A program made the position numbers and the translations under genes. A stretch of 64,000 nucleotides of DNA from Pseudomonas fuscovaginae SE-1 (GTDB lineage Bacteria > Pseudomonadota > Gammaproteobacteria > Pseudomonadales > Pseudomonadaceae): the NCBI RefSeq assembly GCF_000364705.1, contig NZ_AQOH01000008.1, positions 1-64,000 on the forward strand, written 5' to 3'. Below, one piece after another: positions 17,982-27,142 of this stretch; position 1 is the first letter of the stretch; each line of letters begins with the position of its first letter. Below the pieces are notes generated by a model. That model worked only from the letters and a program-made list of their open reading frames with translations, was not told where the DNA came from and made no database searches.

Positions 17982-18335
17982 TTAAGGCAGGGCAGCGACG
18001 ACGGACAGTTCCACCAGGATTTCCGGTTCGCACAGCTTGGCTTCGACCGTGGCGCGGGCCGGGGCGACGCCCTTGGGCAGCCACGTGTCCCAGACCGCGT
18101 TCATGCCGGCGAAGTCGGCATCGATGTCCTTCAGGTAGATGGTCACCGACAGCAGGCGGGTCTTGTCGGTACCGGCCAGGTCCAGCAAACGCTCGATGTT
18201 GGCGAGGGTTTCGCGGGTCTGTTGGCCGATGTCGCCGCTCAGGTCGTCACCGACTTGCCCGGCCAGGTATACGGTACCGCCGTGAACGACGATCTGGCTC
18301 ATGCGCTCATTGGTGAGCTGGCGCTGGATTGCCAT
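17982..18335 (-). CDS. RidA family deaminase of the dad operon
   Basis: 117 residues from the ATG at 18335. RidA/YjgF/UK114 enzymes hydrolyse reactive enamine/imine intermediates released by PLP enzymes and amino acid oxidases. The key arginine is in [10 protein letters not shown], and [13 protein letters not shown] and [12 protein letters not shown] match the family. Its start lies inside the end of dadA (29-bp overlap), pointing to translational coupling, and its place between dadA and dadX suits clean-up of iminopyruvate formed by DadA. A second family member lies at 47213-47593. Confidence 0.92.
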   Translation of the reverse strand: MAIQRQLTNERMSQIVVHGGTVYLAGQVGDDLSGDIGQQTRETLANIERLLDLAGTDKTRLLSVTIYLKDIDADFAGMNAVWDTWLPKGVAPARATVEAKLCEPEILVELSVVAALP

Positions 18336-19608
18336 GTCTTGCAGTCTCCTGGTGGTTGCCATAACGGGAAATATCGAGGCCTTCGGCACTGATCTGCGGT
18401 TTCTTCTTCGCCATCAGGTCGGCCAGCAGGCGCCCGGAACCACAGGCCATGGTCCAGCCGAGCGTACCGTGACCGGTGTTCAGGAACAGGTTGCGCAGCG
18501 GCGTGGCGCCCACGATCGGGGTGCCGTCGGGGGTGGTCGGCCGCAGGCCGGTCCAGAAGCTGGCCGACGGCAGGTCACCGCCCTGAGGATAAAGATCGTT
18601 GACGATCATCTCCAGTGTTTCACGCCGACGTGGGTTCAGCGACAGGTCAAAACCGGCGATTTCCGCCATGCCGCCGACACGGATGCGGTTGTCGAACCGG
18701 GTGATCGCGACCTTGTAGGTCTCGTCGAGAATGGTCGAGGTTGGCGCCATCGCCGGGTTGGTGATCGGCACGGTCAGCGAATACCCCTTGAGTGGGTAGA
18801 CCGGCGCCCTGATCCCCAGCGGCTTGAGCAGTTGCGGCGAGTAGCTGCCCAGGGCCAGCACGTAGCGGTCGGCGGTTTCCAGCTTGCCGTCGATCCACAC
18901 GCCGTTGACGCGATCGCCGGCGTGATCCAGGCGCTGGATGTCCTGGCCGAAGCGGAATTCCACCCCCAGCTTGATCGCCATTTCGGCCAGGCGGGTGGTG
19001 AACATCTGGCAGTCGCCGGTCTGGTCGTTCGGCAGGCGCAGGGCACCGGCGAGGATGTCGGTGACGTTGGCCAGGGCCGGTTCCACCCGGGCAATCCCGG
19101 CGCGATCGAGCAGTTCGAACGGCACCCCGGACTCCTTGAGCACGGCGATATCCTTGGCCGCACCGTCGAGTTGCGCCTGGGTGCGGAACAACTGGGTGGT
19201 ACCCAGGCTGCGCCCCTCGTAGGCGATGCCGGTTTCGGCGCGCAGTTCATCCAGGCAGTCGCGGCTGTACTCGGACAGGCGGACCATGCGCTCCTTGTTC
19301 ACCGCGTAGCGGCTGGCGGTGCAGTTGCGCAGCATCTGCGCCATCCACAGGTACTGATCGATATCGGCAGTGGCCTTGATCGCCAGCGGCGCATGACGCT
19401 GCAGCAGCCACTTGATGGCCTTGAGCGGCACGCCCGGGGCGGCCCACGGCGAGGCATAACCCGGCGAGACCTGGCCGGCGTTGGCGAAGCTGGTTTCCAT
19501 GGCGACGGCCGGCTGACGGTCGACCACCACCACTTCGAAACCGGCCCGGGCCAGATAATAAGCGCTGGCGGTTCCGATGACGCCACTACCCAAGACCAGA
19601 ACTCGCAT
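18307..19608 (-). CDS. dadA: D-amino acid dehydrogenase small subunit
   Basis: 433 residues from the ATG at 19608 (GAGGGG upstream). This FAD-dependent membrane-associated dehydrogenase oxidises D-alanine to pyruvate and ammonia. The dinucleotide-binding motif [18 protein letters not shown] is at the N terminus. Other blocks are [31 protein letters not shown] and the C-terminal [18 protein letters not shown]. It is first in the leftward dadA-ridA-dadX set and divergent from dadR, the classic Pseudomonas arrangement. Confidence 0.97.
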   Translation of the reverse strand: MRVLVLGSGVIGTASAYYLARAGFEVVVVDRQPAVAMETSFANAGQVSPGYASPWAAPGVPLKAIKWLLQRHAPLAIKATADIDQYLWMAQMLRNCTASRYAVNKERMVRLSEYSRDCLDELRAETGIAYEGRSLGTTQLFRTQAQLDGAAKDIAVLKESGVPFELLDRAGIARVEPALANVTDILAGALRLPNDQTGDCQMFTTRLAEMAIKLGVEFRFGQDIQRLDHAGDRVNGVWIDGKLETADRYVLALGSYSPQLLKPLGIRAPVYPLKGYSLTVPITNPAMAPTSTILDETYKVAITRFDNRIRVGGMAEIAGFDLSLNPRRRETLEMIVNDLYPQGGDLPSASFWTGLRPTTPDGTPIVGATPLRNLFLNTGHGTLGWTMACGSGRLLADLMAKKKPQISAEGLDISRYGNHQETARHGNPAPAHQ

Positions 19609-19698
19609 GTTGATGCCCCTCAATGGCGGCCAGCCGCCGACGTTTATTGTTCAAAGCGAAGATGCGCGCAGTGTAAAAAACAATAGCCAGTGCTTTTC

Positions 19699-19733
19699 AC
19701 TATATAAGTGCCTATATTTGGCGAGAATTCTCG
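19699..19733. promoter_or_regulatory. dadA/dadR divergent control region with palindromes
   Basis: The 157-bp gap between dadA and dadR is AT-rich. It holds CACT-ATATA-AGTG at 19699-19711 and the perfect 12-bp palindrome CGAGAATTCTCG at 19722-19733. Lrp-family proteins bind AT-rich imperfect palindromes, so these are candidate DadR sites; the overlapping TATATAAG could also be a -10 element. Confidence 0.45.
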
Positions 19734-19765
19734 GCAATATGGCTTTTTACGGAGGCGCATCCCCT

Positions 19766-20254
19766 ATGCGGACCAACCACCAGAGCAAACGCGAACTGGA
19801 CAAGATCGATCGCAACATCCTGCGGATCCTTCAGGCAGACGCACGCATTTCCTTCACCGAACTGGGCGAGAAAGTCGGCCTGTCGACCACGCCCTGCACG
19901 GAGCGGGTGCGCCGGCTGGAGCGCGAAGGGATCATCATGAGCTACAACGCCCGGCTCAATCCGCAGCATCTGAAGGGCAGCCTGCTGGTGTTCGTCGAGA
20001 TCAGCCTCGACTACAAGTCCGGCGACACCTTCGAGGAGTTCCGCCGCGCGGTGCTCAAGCTGCCCCACGTGCTGGAGTGCCACTTGGTGTCGGGCGACTT
20101 CGACTACCTGGTCAAGGCGCGGATTTCCGAGATGGCGTCCTACCGCAAGCTTTTGGGCGACATCCTGCTCAAGCTGCCCCACGTGCGCGAGTCGAAGAGC
20201 TATATCGTGATGGAGGAAGTGAAGGAGAGCCTGAACCTGCCGGTTCCCGACTGA
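19766..20254 (+). CDS. dadR: Lrp/AsnC-family activator of alanine catabolism
   Basis: 162 residues from the ATG at 19766 with GGAGG 11 bases upstream. Residues ~8-65 form the helix-turn-helix (LDKIDRNILRILQADARISF, ELGEKVGLSTTPCTERVRRL), followed by a RAM ligand-binding domain (LLVFVEISLDYKSGDTFEEF, ECHLVSGDFDYLVKARI). In P. aeruginosa DadR responds to alanine and activates dadRAX. Divergent placement from dadA supports that assignment. Confidence 0.94.
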   Translation: MRTNHQSKRELDKIDRNILRILQADARISFTELGEKVGLSTTPCTERVRRLEREGIIMSYNARLNPQHLKGSLLVFVEISLDYKSGDTFEEFRRAVLKLPHVLECHLVSGDFDYLVKARISEMASYRKLLGDILLKLPHVRESKSYIVMEEVKESLNLPVPD

Positions 20255-20359
20255 TCGTACATCCCATGGTTCTGCGCAAGACTTGAAGGCCTATTCGCTG
20301 GCAAGCCAGGCTCCTGCAGATTTGGGACGAACTCTGGTTTTGCGTTCGACGCGTTCATC

Positions 20360-20450
20360 GTAGGAGCCGGCTTGCTGGCGATTGCGCTTGGGCAGTCGAC
20401 ATCCTTGTTGAATGACACACCGCTATCGCCAGCAAGCCGGCTCCCGCAAG
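20360..20450. repeat. REPIN-like inverted repeat (GCTTGCTGGCGAT family)
   Basis: GTAGGAGCCGGCTTGCTGGC at the left and GCCAGCAAGCCGGCTCCCGC at the right are inverted around a loop of about 50 bp. The stretch TGACACACCGCTATCGCCAGCAA is identical to one in the copy at 710-820. A single REP-like half (TTCGCTGGCAAGCCAGGCTC) also lies just upstream at ~20294-20313. Confidence 0.78.
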
Positions 20451-20474
20451 AGCGGGGCGTGCGCTCGGGAAGGA

Positions 20475-20828
20475 CTAGACCAGCACCTGGCGGGTGCTGG
20501 CGATGTAGTCGTGAACCTGCTGCTCGATCCGCGGATGAATCATCTCCACCGGCCGCCGGCCATTCGGGCATGGCAGGCTCGGCGTGGTGCCGAACAGCCG
20601 GCAGATCAGCGGCCGCTCGTCATACACCGTGCAGCCATTCGGCCCCAGGTGCACGCAATTGAGTTCGTTCAGCGCCGCTTCCTGCTCGGCGGCGGTCTTG
20701 CGTGGCAGGCGGGCCATTTCTTCCGATGAGGTGGTCACCGGCCCGCAACAGTCGTGACAGCCCGGCACGCATTCGAAGGACGGGATCCGCTGCCGGAGAA
20801 AGCGGATTTTCTGGCTGTTGCAGCTCAT
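20475..20828 (-). CDS. YkgJ family cysteine cluster protein
   Basis: 117 residues from the ATG at 20828, which has GGGGGGA upstream; the frame is open to 20918 but that extension lacks family character. It has the cysteine pattern FECVPGCHDCCGPV near residues 19-32, then CVHLGPNGCTVYDERPLICR. This is the UPF0153/CxxCxxCC pattern thought to bind a metal or iron-sulfur cluster. The function is unknown. It is divergent from the oxidase gene at 20989. Confidence 0.88.
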   Translation of the reverse strand: MSCNSQKIRFLRQRIPSFECVPGCHDCCGPVTTSSEEMARLPRKTAAEQEAALNELNCVHLGPNGCTVYDERPLICRLFGTTPSLPCPNGRRPVEMIHPRIEQQVHDYIASTRQVLV

Positions 20829-20988
20829 CGAGGCGTCCCCCCATACCGGGAAAAGCCTGGATTCTGCCTGAAAAGCCCACGGCCAGTCAGCACCGCCCTT
20901 AGCCATCCAGGCCATCAAGTTGCCCGTGCGGGGGGCCGCGGCTTATCCTCCGTCAAATTTTCCAAACACGACCCTCAGGACCACGCCC

Positions 20989-22281
20989 ATGAACGCCCCT
21001 GCCCGGCATACCGCTTCCTACTACGCCGCCAGCAGCCACCCGCAACCGGAATATCCACCGTTGCAGGGCGAGGTGCAGGCCGACGTCTGTGTGGTGGGCG
21101 GCGGTTTCTCCGGGCTCAATACCGCCATCGAACTGGCCGAACGCGGCCTCGCCGTGGTCCTGCTGGAAGCCCGCAAGATCGGCTGGGGCGCCAGCGGGCG
21201 CAACGGAGGGCAACTGATCCGCGGCGTCGGCCATGGCCTGGAGCAGTTCACCGACATCATCGGCCAGGACGGTGTGCACCGCCTGAAACTGCTGGGACTG
21301 GAAGCGGTGGAAATCGTCCGCCAGCGCATCGAGCGGTTCCAGATCGACTGCGACCTGACCTGGGGCTACTGCGACCTGGCGAACAAACCCCGCGAGCTGG
21401 AAGGCTTCGCCGAGGATGCCGAGGAACTCCGGCAACTGGGCTATCGTCACGAGACCCGCCTGCTGCAGGCCCACGAGATGCACAGCGTGGTCGGTTCCGA
21501 CCGCTATGTCGGCGGCCTGATCGACATGGGCTCGGGACACCTGCACCCGCTGAACCTGGCCCTCGGCGAAGCGGCCGCGGCCGAGCGACTGGGCGTGCAG
21601 TTGTTCGAGCAGTCTGCCGTCACCCGCATCGACTACGGCCCGCGGGTGCGGATCCATACGGCCCGGGGCACGGTCAGTGCCAAGACCCTGGTGCTGGCCT
21701 GCAACGCCTACATCAACGGGCTCAACGACGAGCTGAGCGGCAAGGTGCTGCCGGCCGGCAGCTACATCATCGCCACCGAGCCGCTGAGCGAGGAGCAGGC
21801 CCGCTCGGTGCTGCCGCAAAACATGGCGGTCTGCGACCAGCGGGTGGCGCTGGACTACTACCGGCTATCGGCCGACCGGCGTCTGCTGTTCGGCGGTGCC
21901 TGCCACTATTCCGGCCGCGACCCACAGGATATCGCCGCCTACATGCGGCCCAAGATGCTCAAGGTGTTCCCGCAACTGGCCGGGGTGAAGATCGACTACC
22001 AATGGGGCGGAATGATCGGCATCGGCGCCAACCGCCTGCCGCAGATCGGCCGCCTGCAAGGGCAGCCCAATGTCTACTACGCCCAGGCTTATGCCGGCCA
22101 TGGCCTCAACGCCACCCACCTGGCCGGCCGCCTGCTGGCCGAGGCCATCAGCGGCCAGCACGGCGGCGATTTCGACCTGTTCGCCCGGGTGCCGCACATC
22201 ACCTTCCCGGGCGGCAAATACCTGCGCTCGCCGCTGCTGGCGCTGGGCATGCTCTGGCATCGTCTCAAGGAACTGGGTTAA
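20989..22281 (+). CDS. pauB: FAD-dependent oxidase, gamma-glutamylputrescine oxidase (PuuB/PauB) family
   Basis: 430 residues from the ATG at 20989. A DAO-fold flavoprotein with VCVVGGGFSGLNTAIELAER binding FAD at residues ~30-60 and KIGWGASGRNGGQLIRG downstream. The C-terminal blocks YQWGGMIGIGANRLPQIGRL and YAQAYAGHGLNATHLAGRLL are typical of PuuB-like enzymes, which oxidise gamma-glutamyl-polyamines to aldehydes. KauB, encoded at 27143-28636, would take the aldehyde, and PauR is also nearby. The position relative to dadR and kauB fits one of the PauB paralogues of P. aeruginosa. The exact amine substrate is not determinable. Confidence 0.82.
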   Translation: MNAPARHTASYYAASSHPQPEYPPLQGEVQADVCVVGGGFSGLNTAIELAERGLAVVLLEARKIGWGASGRNGGQLIRGVGHGLEQFTDIIGQDGVHRLKLLGLEAVEIVRQRIERFQIDCDLTWGYCDLANKPRELEGFAEDAEELRQLGYRHETRLLQAHEMHSVVGSDRYVGGLIDMGSGHLHPLNLALGEAAAAERLGVQLFEQSAVTRIDYGPRVRIHTARGTVSAKTLVLACNAYINGLNDELSGKVLPAGSYIIATEPLSEEQARSVLPQNMAVCDQRVALDYYRLSADRRLLFGGACHYSGRDPQDIAAYMRPKMLKVFPQLAGVKIDYQWGGMIGIGANRLPQIGRLQGQPNVYYAQAYAGHGLNATHLAGRLLAEAISGQHGGDFDLFARVPHITFPGGKYLRSPLLALGMLWHRLKELG

Positions 22282-22511
22282 CCCCGCCAGAAGGGCTTGA
22301 GGCCCTCGGCCAGCGCCTCGGCACGGGTCAGGCCAATATCGCGCAGCTCGTCAGGCGTGAGTTCAAGCAATGCCCGACGGGTACGCAGACGATGCCAGAA
22401 CAGTCTCATCCGGCCCCCAACGGGGGCCGATGACACCCTGCCGGCCCGCTCCTGCCCGACCAACAGTTCCTGACTGCGCAAAGTCAGACGCACATCGCTC
22501 AAGCCGTTCAT
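22278..22511 (-). CDS. DUF1127 small protein
   Basis: 77 residues. I chose the ATG at 22511 over 22517 because AGGAG lies eight bases before it. The C-terminal half has the DUF1127 pattern: LFWHRLRTRRALLELTPDEL and RDIGLTRAEALAEGLKPFW. These small arginine-rich proteins have been linked to RNA-related and phosphate or nitrogen responses in other bacteria; no function is clear here. Its last bases overlap the stop of the convergent oxidase gene by four. Confidence 0.8.
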   Translation of the reverse strand: MNGLSDVRLTLRSQELLVGQERAGRVSSAPVGGRMRLFWHRLRTRRALLELTPDELRDIGLTRAEALAEGLKPFWRG

Positions 22512-22573
22512 TGCCATTGCTCCTTCGGTACTCGGTTGCCATGAGCCACAAGAATGGCCTTTCGCGCAAAACC

Positions 22574-22657
22574 ATTACAGATTCAAACAACCTGTATTAT
22601 TTCCATACAGATTTACTGAAATCGTCACTGAATCCTGTATTTTCTGGCAATCTGTAC
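22574..22657. promoter_or_regulatory. Repeat cluster in the DUF1127/MocR intergenic region
   Basis: Repeated ACAGATT/CTGTA units occur: TTACAGATT (22575-22583), CTGTAT-N7-ATACAG (22592-22610) followed by ATT, and CTGTAT (22635-22640) with CTGTAC (22652-22657). TTACAGATT and ATACAGATT are direct repeats 30 bp apart. MocR/GntR regulators often bind paired direct repeats in front of their own gene, so these are candidate operators for the regulator at 22692. Confidence 0.5.
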
Positions 22658-22691
22658 TGATACCCGTTCGTTTCCTCGTCGAGCAGCCCAC

Positions 22692-24125
22692 ATGAGCCTC
22701 TACGTAAATCTTGCTGAACTGTTGGGAACCCGTATAGAACAAGGCTTCTATCGCCCAGGCGACCGCCTGCCTTCTGTACGGGCGTTGAGCGTGGAACATG
22801 GCGTCAGCCTGAGCACGGTGCAGCAGGCTTATCGGCTGCTGGAGGACAACGGGCTGGCCCTGCCCAAGCCCAAGTCCGGCTATTTCGTGCCGACCAGCCG
22901 GGAATTGCCGGCACTGCCGGTAGCCGGCCGCCCGGCCCAGCGACCGGTGGAAATATCCCAATGGGACCAGGTGCTGGATCTGATCCGCACGGTGCCACGC
23001 AAGGACACCGTACAGTTGGGTCGCGGCATCCCCGACATCGGCAGCCCGACCATGAAGCCGCTGTTGCGCAGCCTGGCGCAGATCAGCCGCCGCCAGGACC
23101 TGCCCGGCCTGGCCTACGACAATATCTACGGCAACCTCGGCCTGCGCGAGCAGATCGCCCGGCTGCTGCTCGACTCCGGCTGCCACCTCGGGGCCCAGGA
23201 CCTGGTGGTCACCACCGGCTGCCACGAGGCGCTGTCGGCCAGTATCCGCGCCACCTGCGACCATGGCGACATCGTCGCGGTGGACTCGCCCAGCTTTCAT
23301 GGCGCCATGCAGACCCTCAAGGGCCTGGGCATGAAGGCCCTGGAAATCCCCACCGACCCGCTCACCGGCATCAGCCTCGATGCCCTCGAACTGGCGCTGG
23401 AACAGTGGCCGATCAAGGCCATACAGTTGACCCCCAACTGCAACAACCCGCTGGGCTACATCATGCCGGAGTCGCGCAAGCGCGCCTTGTTGCAACTGGC
23501 GCAGCGCTTCGACGTGGCGATCATCGAGGACGATGTGTATGGCGAACTGTCCTACACCTACCCGCGGCCACGGACCATCAAGTCGTTCGACGACGATGGC
23601 CGGGTGCTGCTCTGCAGTTCGTTCTCCAAGACCCTGGCCCCGGGCCTGCGGGTCGGCTGGGTCGCCCCCGGACGCTACCTGGAGCGCGTGCTGCACATGA
23701 AGTACATCAGCACCGGCGCCAGCGCCCCACAGCCGCAACTGGCGGTCGCCGACTTCCTGCGCAACGGCCATTTCGAACCGCACCTGCGGCGGATGCGTAC
23801 GCAATATCAGCGCAACCGCGACCTGATGCTCGACTGGGTCAGCCGCTATTTCCCGGCCGGCACCCGCGCCAGCCGGCCCCAGGGCAGCTTCATGCTGTGG
23901 GTCGAGCTGCCGGAGGGCTTCGACACCCTGCGGCTCAATCGCGCCCTGGTCGACCAGGGTGTCCAGGTCGCGGTGGGCAGCATCTTCTCGGCCTCGGGCA
24001 AGTACCGCAATTGCCTGCGGATGAACTACTCTGCCAAGCCAACGGCGCAGATCGAGGAAGCGGTGCGCAAGGTCGGGGCCACAGCAACCCGCCTGCTCGA
24101 AGAAGATTCGTGCAGCAACGATTGA
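22692..24125 (+). CDS. MocR-type regulator (GntR HTH fused to aminotransferase-like domain)
   Basis: 477 residues. The N-terminal GntR winged helix (GTRIEQGFYRPGDRLPSVRA, EHGVSLSTVQQAYRLLEDNG) spans ~1-75. A fold-type I aminotransferase-like domain follows: VTTGCHEALSASIRATC, TPNCNNPLGYIMP, IIEDDVYGELSY and the PLP lysine in SSFSKTLAPGLRVGW. MocR proteins sense a PLP adduct of an amine or amino acid and usually control a neighbouring metabolic or transport gene. The regulated gene here may be its own promoter, the DUF1127 gene or the downstream lipoprotein. Confidence 0.92.
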   Translation: MSLYVNLAELLGTRIEQGFYRPGDRLPSVRALSVEHGVSLSTVQQAYRLLEDNGLALPKPKSGYFVPTSRELPALPVAGRPAQRPVEISQWDQVLDLIRTVPRKDTVQLGRGIPDIGSPTMKPLLRSLAQISRRQDLPGLAYDNIYGNLGLREQIARLLLDSGCHLGAQDLVVTTGCHEALSASIRATCDHGDIVAVDSPSFHGAMQTLKGLGMKALEIPTDPLTGISLDALELALEQWPIKAIQLTPNCNNPLGYIMPESRKRALLQLAQRFDVAIIEDDVYGELSYTYPRPRTIKSFDDDGRVLLCSSFSKTLAPGLRVGWVAPGRYLERVLHMKYISTGASAPQPQLAVADFLRNGHFEPHLRRMRTQYQRNRDLMLDWVSRYFPAGTRASRPQGSFMLWVELPEGFDTLRLNRALVDQGVQVAVGSIFSASGKYRNCLRMNYSAKPTAQIEEAVRKVGATATRLLEEDSCSND

Positions 24126-24187
24126 CCTTTATCCGCCGGACAGCGTCCATATCCCGACACTGACCAGACTCGACTTGGGGCGACCGC

Positions 24188-25741
24188 TTGAAATCCTGCT
24201 TCCTGTTGCTCGCCCTGCTATTGGGCGGATGCGCCTCGATCGACGCGCCCCGAGTCCCCAGCCAGGCCCTGCCGGCCGTCGACTCGGCCTTCGGTCGCGA
24301 CCTCCAGGCCCAGGCCGCGGCCTACCAGGGACGCTCGGGATTTCGCCTGCTGCCCAACGGCGGCGAGGCCTTCAGGGCCCGTGCCGAACTGATCCGCAAC
24401 GCCCAGAGCAGCCTCGACCTGCAGTACTACATCGTCCATGACGGCCTGAGCACCCGCCTGCTGGTGGATGAACTGCTCAAGGCCGCCGACCGCGGCGTAC
24501 GGGTGCGTATCCTGCTGGACGACACCACCAGCGACGGCCTCGACGACCTCATCGCCACCCTGGCCGCCCATCCGCATATCCAGATCCGCCTGTTCAACCC
24601 GCTGGACCTGGGCCGCAGCACCCTGGCCACACGCACCCTCGGCCGGCTGTTCAACCTCAACCTGCAGCACCGACGCATGCACAACAAGCTGTGGCTGGCC
24701 GACAACAGCGCGGCCATCGTCGGCGGGCGCAACCTGGGCGACGAGTACTTCGGCGCGCAGCAGGACCTGAACTTCACCGACATCGACATGCTCAGCGTCG
24801 GGCCGGTCGCCGAACAGCTCGGCCACAGCTTCGATCAGTACTGGAACAGCGCCCTGAGCAAGCCCATCGGCGAGTTCCTCTCGCGCCAACCCACCGCCAG
24901 CGACCTGGCCGAAACCCGCGAACGCCTGGAGCGCTCCCTGGCCGACTGGCGCCAGCGCAATGCCACGCTGTACCAGCGCCTGGCCGACTACCAGTACCAT
25001 CCCAAAATGGACACCTGGCGCCGCGAACTGATCTGGGCCTGGAACCAGGCACTGTGGGACGCGCCCAGCAAGGTGCTGGCCCGCGGCGAGCCCGACCCGC
25101 GCCTGCTGCTGACTACCCAGCTGTCGCCGGTGCTGACCAGCGTGCACAGCGAACTGATGATGATTTCCGCATACTTCGTCCCCGGCCAGCCAGGGCTGGT
25201 ATACCTGACGGGACGGGCCGACGCCGGGGTTTCGGTAAGCCTGCTGACCAACTCCCTGGAGGCCACCGACGTGCCGGCGGTGCACGGCGGCTACGCCCCC
25301 TATCGCAAGGCGTTGCTGGAGCACGGGGTGAAACTCTTCGAACTGCGCCGTCAGCCCGGCGCCCCGGGCGGCAGCGGCCCGCGCCTGTTCCACGGCGGCT
25401 CGTCCAAGGGCTCGGACTCCAGCCTGCACAGCAAGGCGATGATCTTCGACCGGCAGAAGGCCTTTATCGGCTCGTTCAATTTCGACCCGCGCTCGGTGCT
25501 GTGGAACACCGAGGTCGGGGTATTGGTGGACAGCCCGGAACTGGCCGAACACGTGCGCGCCCTGGCACTGCAGGGCATGGCCCCGGCGCTGAGCTACGAG
25601 CCGCGCCTGGAGGCCGGGGAACTGGTGTGGGTCACCGAAGACAACGGCCAGGTCCATGCCCTGCATCGCGAACCCGGTAGCTGGTGGCGCCGGATCAATG
25701 CCTGGCTGACCAACCGCGTCGGGCTGGAACGGATGCTCTAG
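24188..25741 (+). CDS. Phospholipase D-family lipoprotein (ClsC-like cardiolipin synthase)
   Basis: 517 residues from a TTG start; this start gives a clean lipoprotein signal, LLALLLGGCAS, with the lipidated cysteine at residue ~15. Two HKD motifs are visible: MHNKLWLADNSAAIVGGRN (~158-176) and LHSKAMIFDRQKAFIGSFNF (~415-434). The YmdC/ClsC group joins phospholipids to make cardiolipin, and related proteins act as phosphatidyltransferases. A partner such as YmdB is not adjacent. The gene converges on the MFS gene with a four-base overlap. Confidence 0.88.
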   Translation: MKSCFLLLALLLGGCASIDAPRVPSQALPAVDSAFGRDLQAQAAAYQGRSGFRLLPNGGEAFRARAELIRNAQSSLDLQYYIVHDGLSTRLLVDELLKAADRGVRVRILLDDTTSDGLDDLIATLAAHPHIQIRLFNPLDLGRSTLATRTLGRLFNLNLQHRRMHNKLWLADNSAAIVGGRNLGDEYFGAQQDLNFTDIDMLSVGPVAEQLGHSFDQYWNSALSKPIGEFLSRQPTASDLAETRERLERSLADWRQRNATLYQRLADYQYHPKMDTWRRELIWAWNQALWDAPSKVLARGEPDPRLLLTTQLSPVLTSVHSELMMISAYFVPGQPGLVYLTGRADAGVSVSLLTNSLEATDVPAVHGGYAPYRKALLEHGVKLFELRRQPGAPGGSGPRLFHGGSSKGSDSSLHSKAMIFDRQKAFIGSFNFDPRSVLWNTEVGVLVDSPELAEHVRALALQGMAPALSYEPRLEAGELVWVTEDNGQVHALHREPGSWWRRINAWLTNRVGLERML

Positions 25742-26886
25742 GCGGACACCGGCTCAACCCGACCGAATGCCCCCTGGCGCGATACCAGGATCACCAGGCC
25801 AAACGCCCCGACCGCCATGAACAGCGGCAAGGCATGCCCGCTGATCCATTGGCTGCCCGCCCCGGCCGCCAGCGGTCCGACCAGGCAGCCGATACCCCAT
25901 AGCTGGGCCACGTGGGCATTGGCGCGGACCAGGGCGTCATCGCGATAACGCTCGCCGATGAGAATCAGCGACAGCGTGAACAAGCCGCCCGCACTCGCGC
26001 CGAACAGCACCCACAGCGGCCAGATCAGCAGGGTGTCGATCAACAGCGGCACCGCCAGGCTCGACAGCATCAGCGCCACCGCACAGCCGATGAACATCGC
26101 CCGCCGGGACAGGCGGTCGGCCAACGCACCGATGGGCAATTGCAGCACAGCATCGCCAACCACCACGGTACTGACCATCGCCAGGGCGATATCCGCCGTA
26201 AAGCCCTGGCGCAGGCAGTACACCGGCAGCAGGGTCAGGATCATCGCCTCGAAGGCGGCGAACAGCGAGATGGCCCAGGCGATCGCCGGCAGGTTGCGAC
26301 AGAAGCCCAGCAGGTCCGTCAGGGTCACCCGCCCGGACTCCGCGCTCGGTGCCCCGCTACGTCCCAGCAGCAGGAACGGCGAGGTCACCAGCAACGCCAC
26401 GCCGACCCAGAAGCCATAGTCATGCTCGGTCCCCACCGCCGCCAACAGCAGCGGCCCGGCCAGTTGGCTCAACGCGTAGCTGCTGCCGTAGAGCGCCACC
26501 AGGCGACCACGCCATTGCTCGACCACCAGTTGGTTGATCCAACTTTCACCGAGGATGAACACGATGGTCAGGATCACCCCGATCATCAGGCGCAGTACCA
26601 GCCATACCGGATAGCTCGGCAACAGCGCCAGCAGCCCGATGGAAAACGCCCCACCCCACAAGCACGCCGCCATCAGCCGGGCCGTACCCAGACGCGCCGC
26701 CAGCCGGCTGGACAGGCTGGCGCCCACCAGCACACCGATGGCCGGCATCGCCGCCATGACACCGATGGCGAACGAGCCATAACCCCAGCTTTCCAGGCGC
26801 AGCGATACCAGCGGCATGCTCACCCCCAGTGCCAGGCCGACACTGAGGACCGAAGCCAGGACGGCGAAATAGGTCGCCCAACGCAT
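25738..26886 (-). CDS. MFS transporter (YcaD-like)
   Basis: 382 residues from the ATG at 26886 with AGGAG upstream; the frame upstream is open but non-coding in character. About 12 membrane helices are predicted. Segments such as LRLMIGVILTIVFILGESWI and the inter-domain PIGALADRLSRRAMF are typical of the YcaD/YfcJ-type sugar/drug transporter group. No substrate can be inferred. The gene is separated from kauB by a REP pair. Confidence 0.85.
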   Translation of the reverse strand: MRWATYFAVLASVLSVGLALGVSMPLVSLRLESWGYGSFAIGVMAAMPAIGVLVGASLSSRLAARLGTARLMAACLWGGAFSIGLLALLPSYPVWLVLRLMIGVILTIVFILGESWINQLVVEQWRGRLVALYGSSYALSQLAGPLLLAAVGTEHDYGFWVGVALLVTSPFLLLGRSGAPSAESGRVTLTDLLGFCRNLPAIAWAISLFAAFEAMILTLLPVYCLRQGFTADIALAMVSTVVVGDAVLQLPIGALADRLSRRAMFIGCAVALMLSSLAVPLLIDTLLIWPLWVLFGASAGGLFTLSLILIGERYRDDALVRANAHVAQLWGIGCLVGPLAAGAGSQWISGHALPLFMAVGAFGLVILVSRQGAFGRVEPVSA

Positions 26887-26991
26887 TTCCACGCTCCTGT
26901 GGATAATTCTGCTAGAGACAACACAACCGGACCTTCTTGCGAAGAGTCCGGCTGTGTCTTCTGATAGACCGATGCCCAGTGTGGCAACGGC

Positions 26992-27129
26992 TTGTGGTGG
27001 CGAGCGGGCTTGCCCGCGCTCGACTGCGAAGCAGTCGCACAACAGGTCAGCACGATCTGCCTCGCACACCGTCAACACTCGTTTCAGGGCCGCTATGCGG
27101 CCCGGCGCGGGCAAGCCCGCTCGCCACAG
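26992..27129. repeat. REP doublet (GGGCTTGCCCGCGC family)
   Basis: TGGCGAGCGGGCTTGCCCGC on the left and GCGGGCAAGCCCGCTCGCCA on the right are exact inverted copies about 80 bp apart, with a shorter hairpin (GACTGCGAAGCAGTC) inside the loop. It lies between the kauB stop and the MFS start on the minus strand. Confidence 0.85.
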
Positions 27130-27142
27130 GGCCGTTTGCGAC

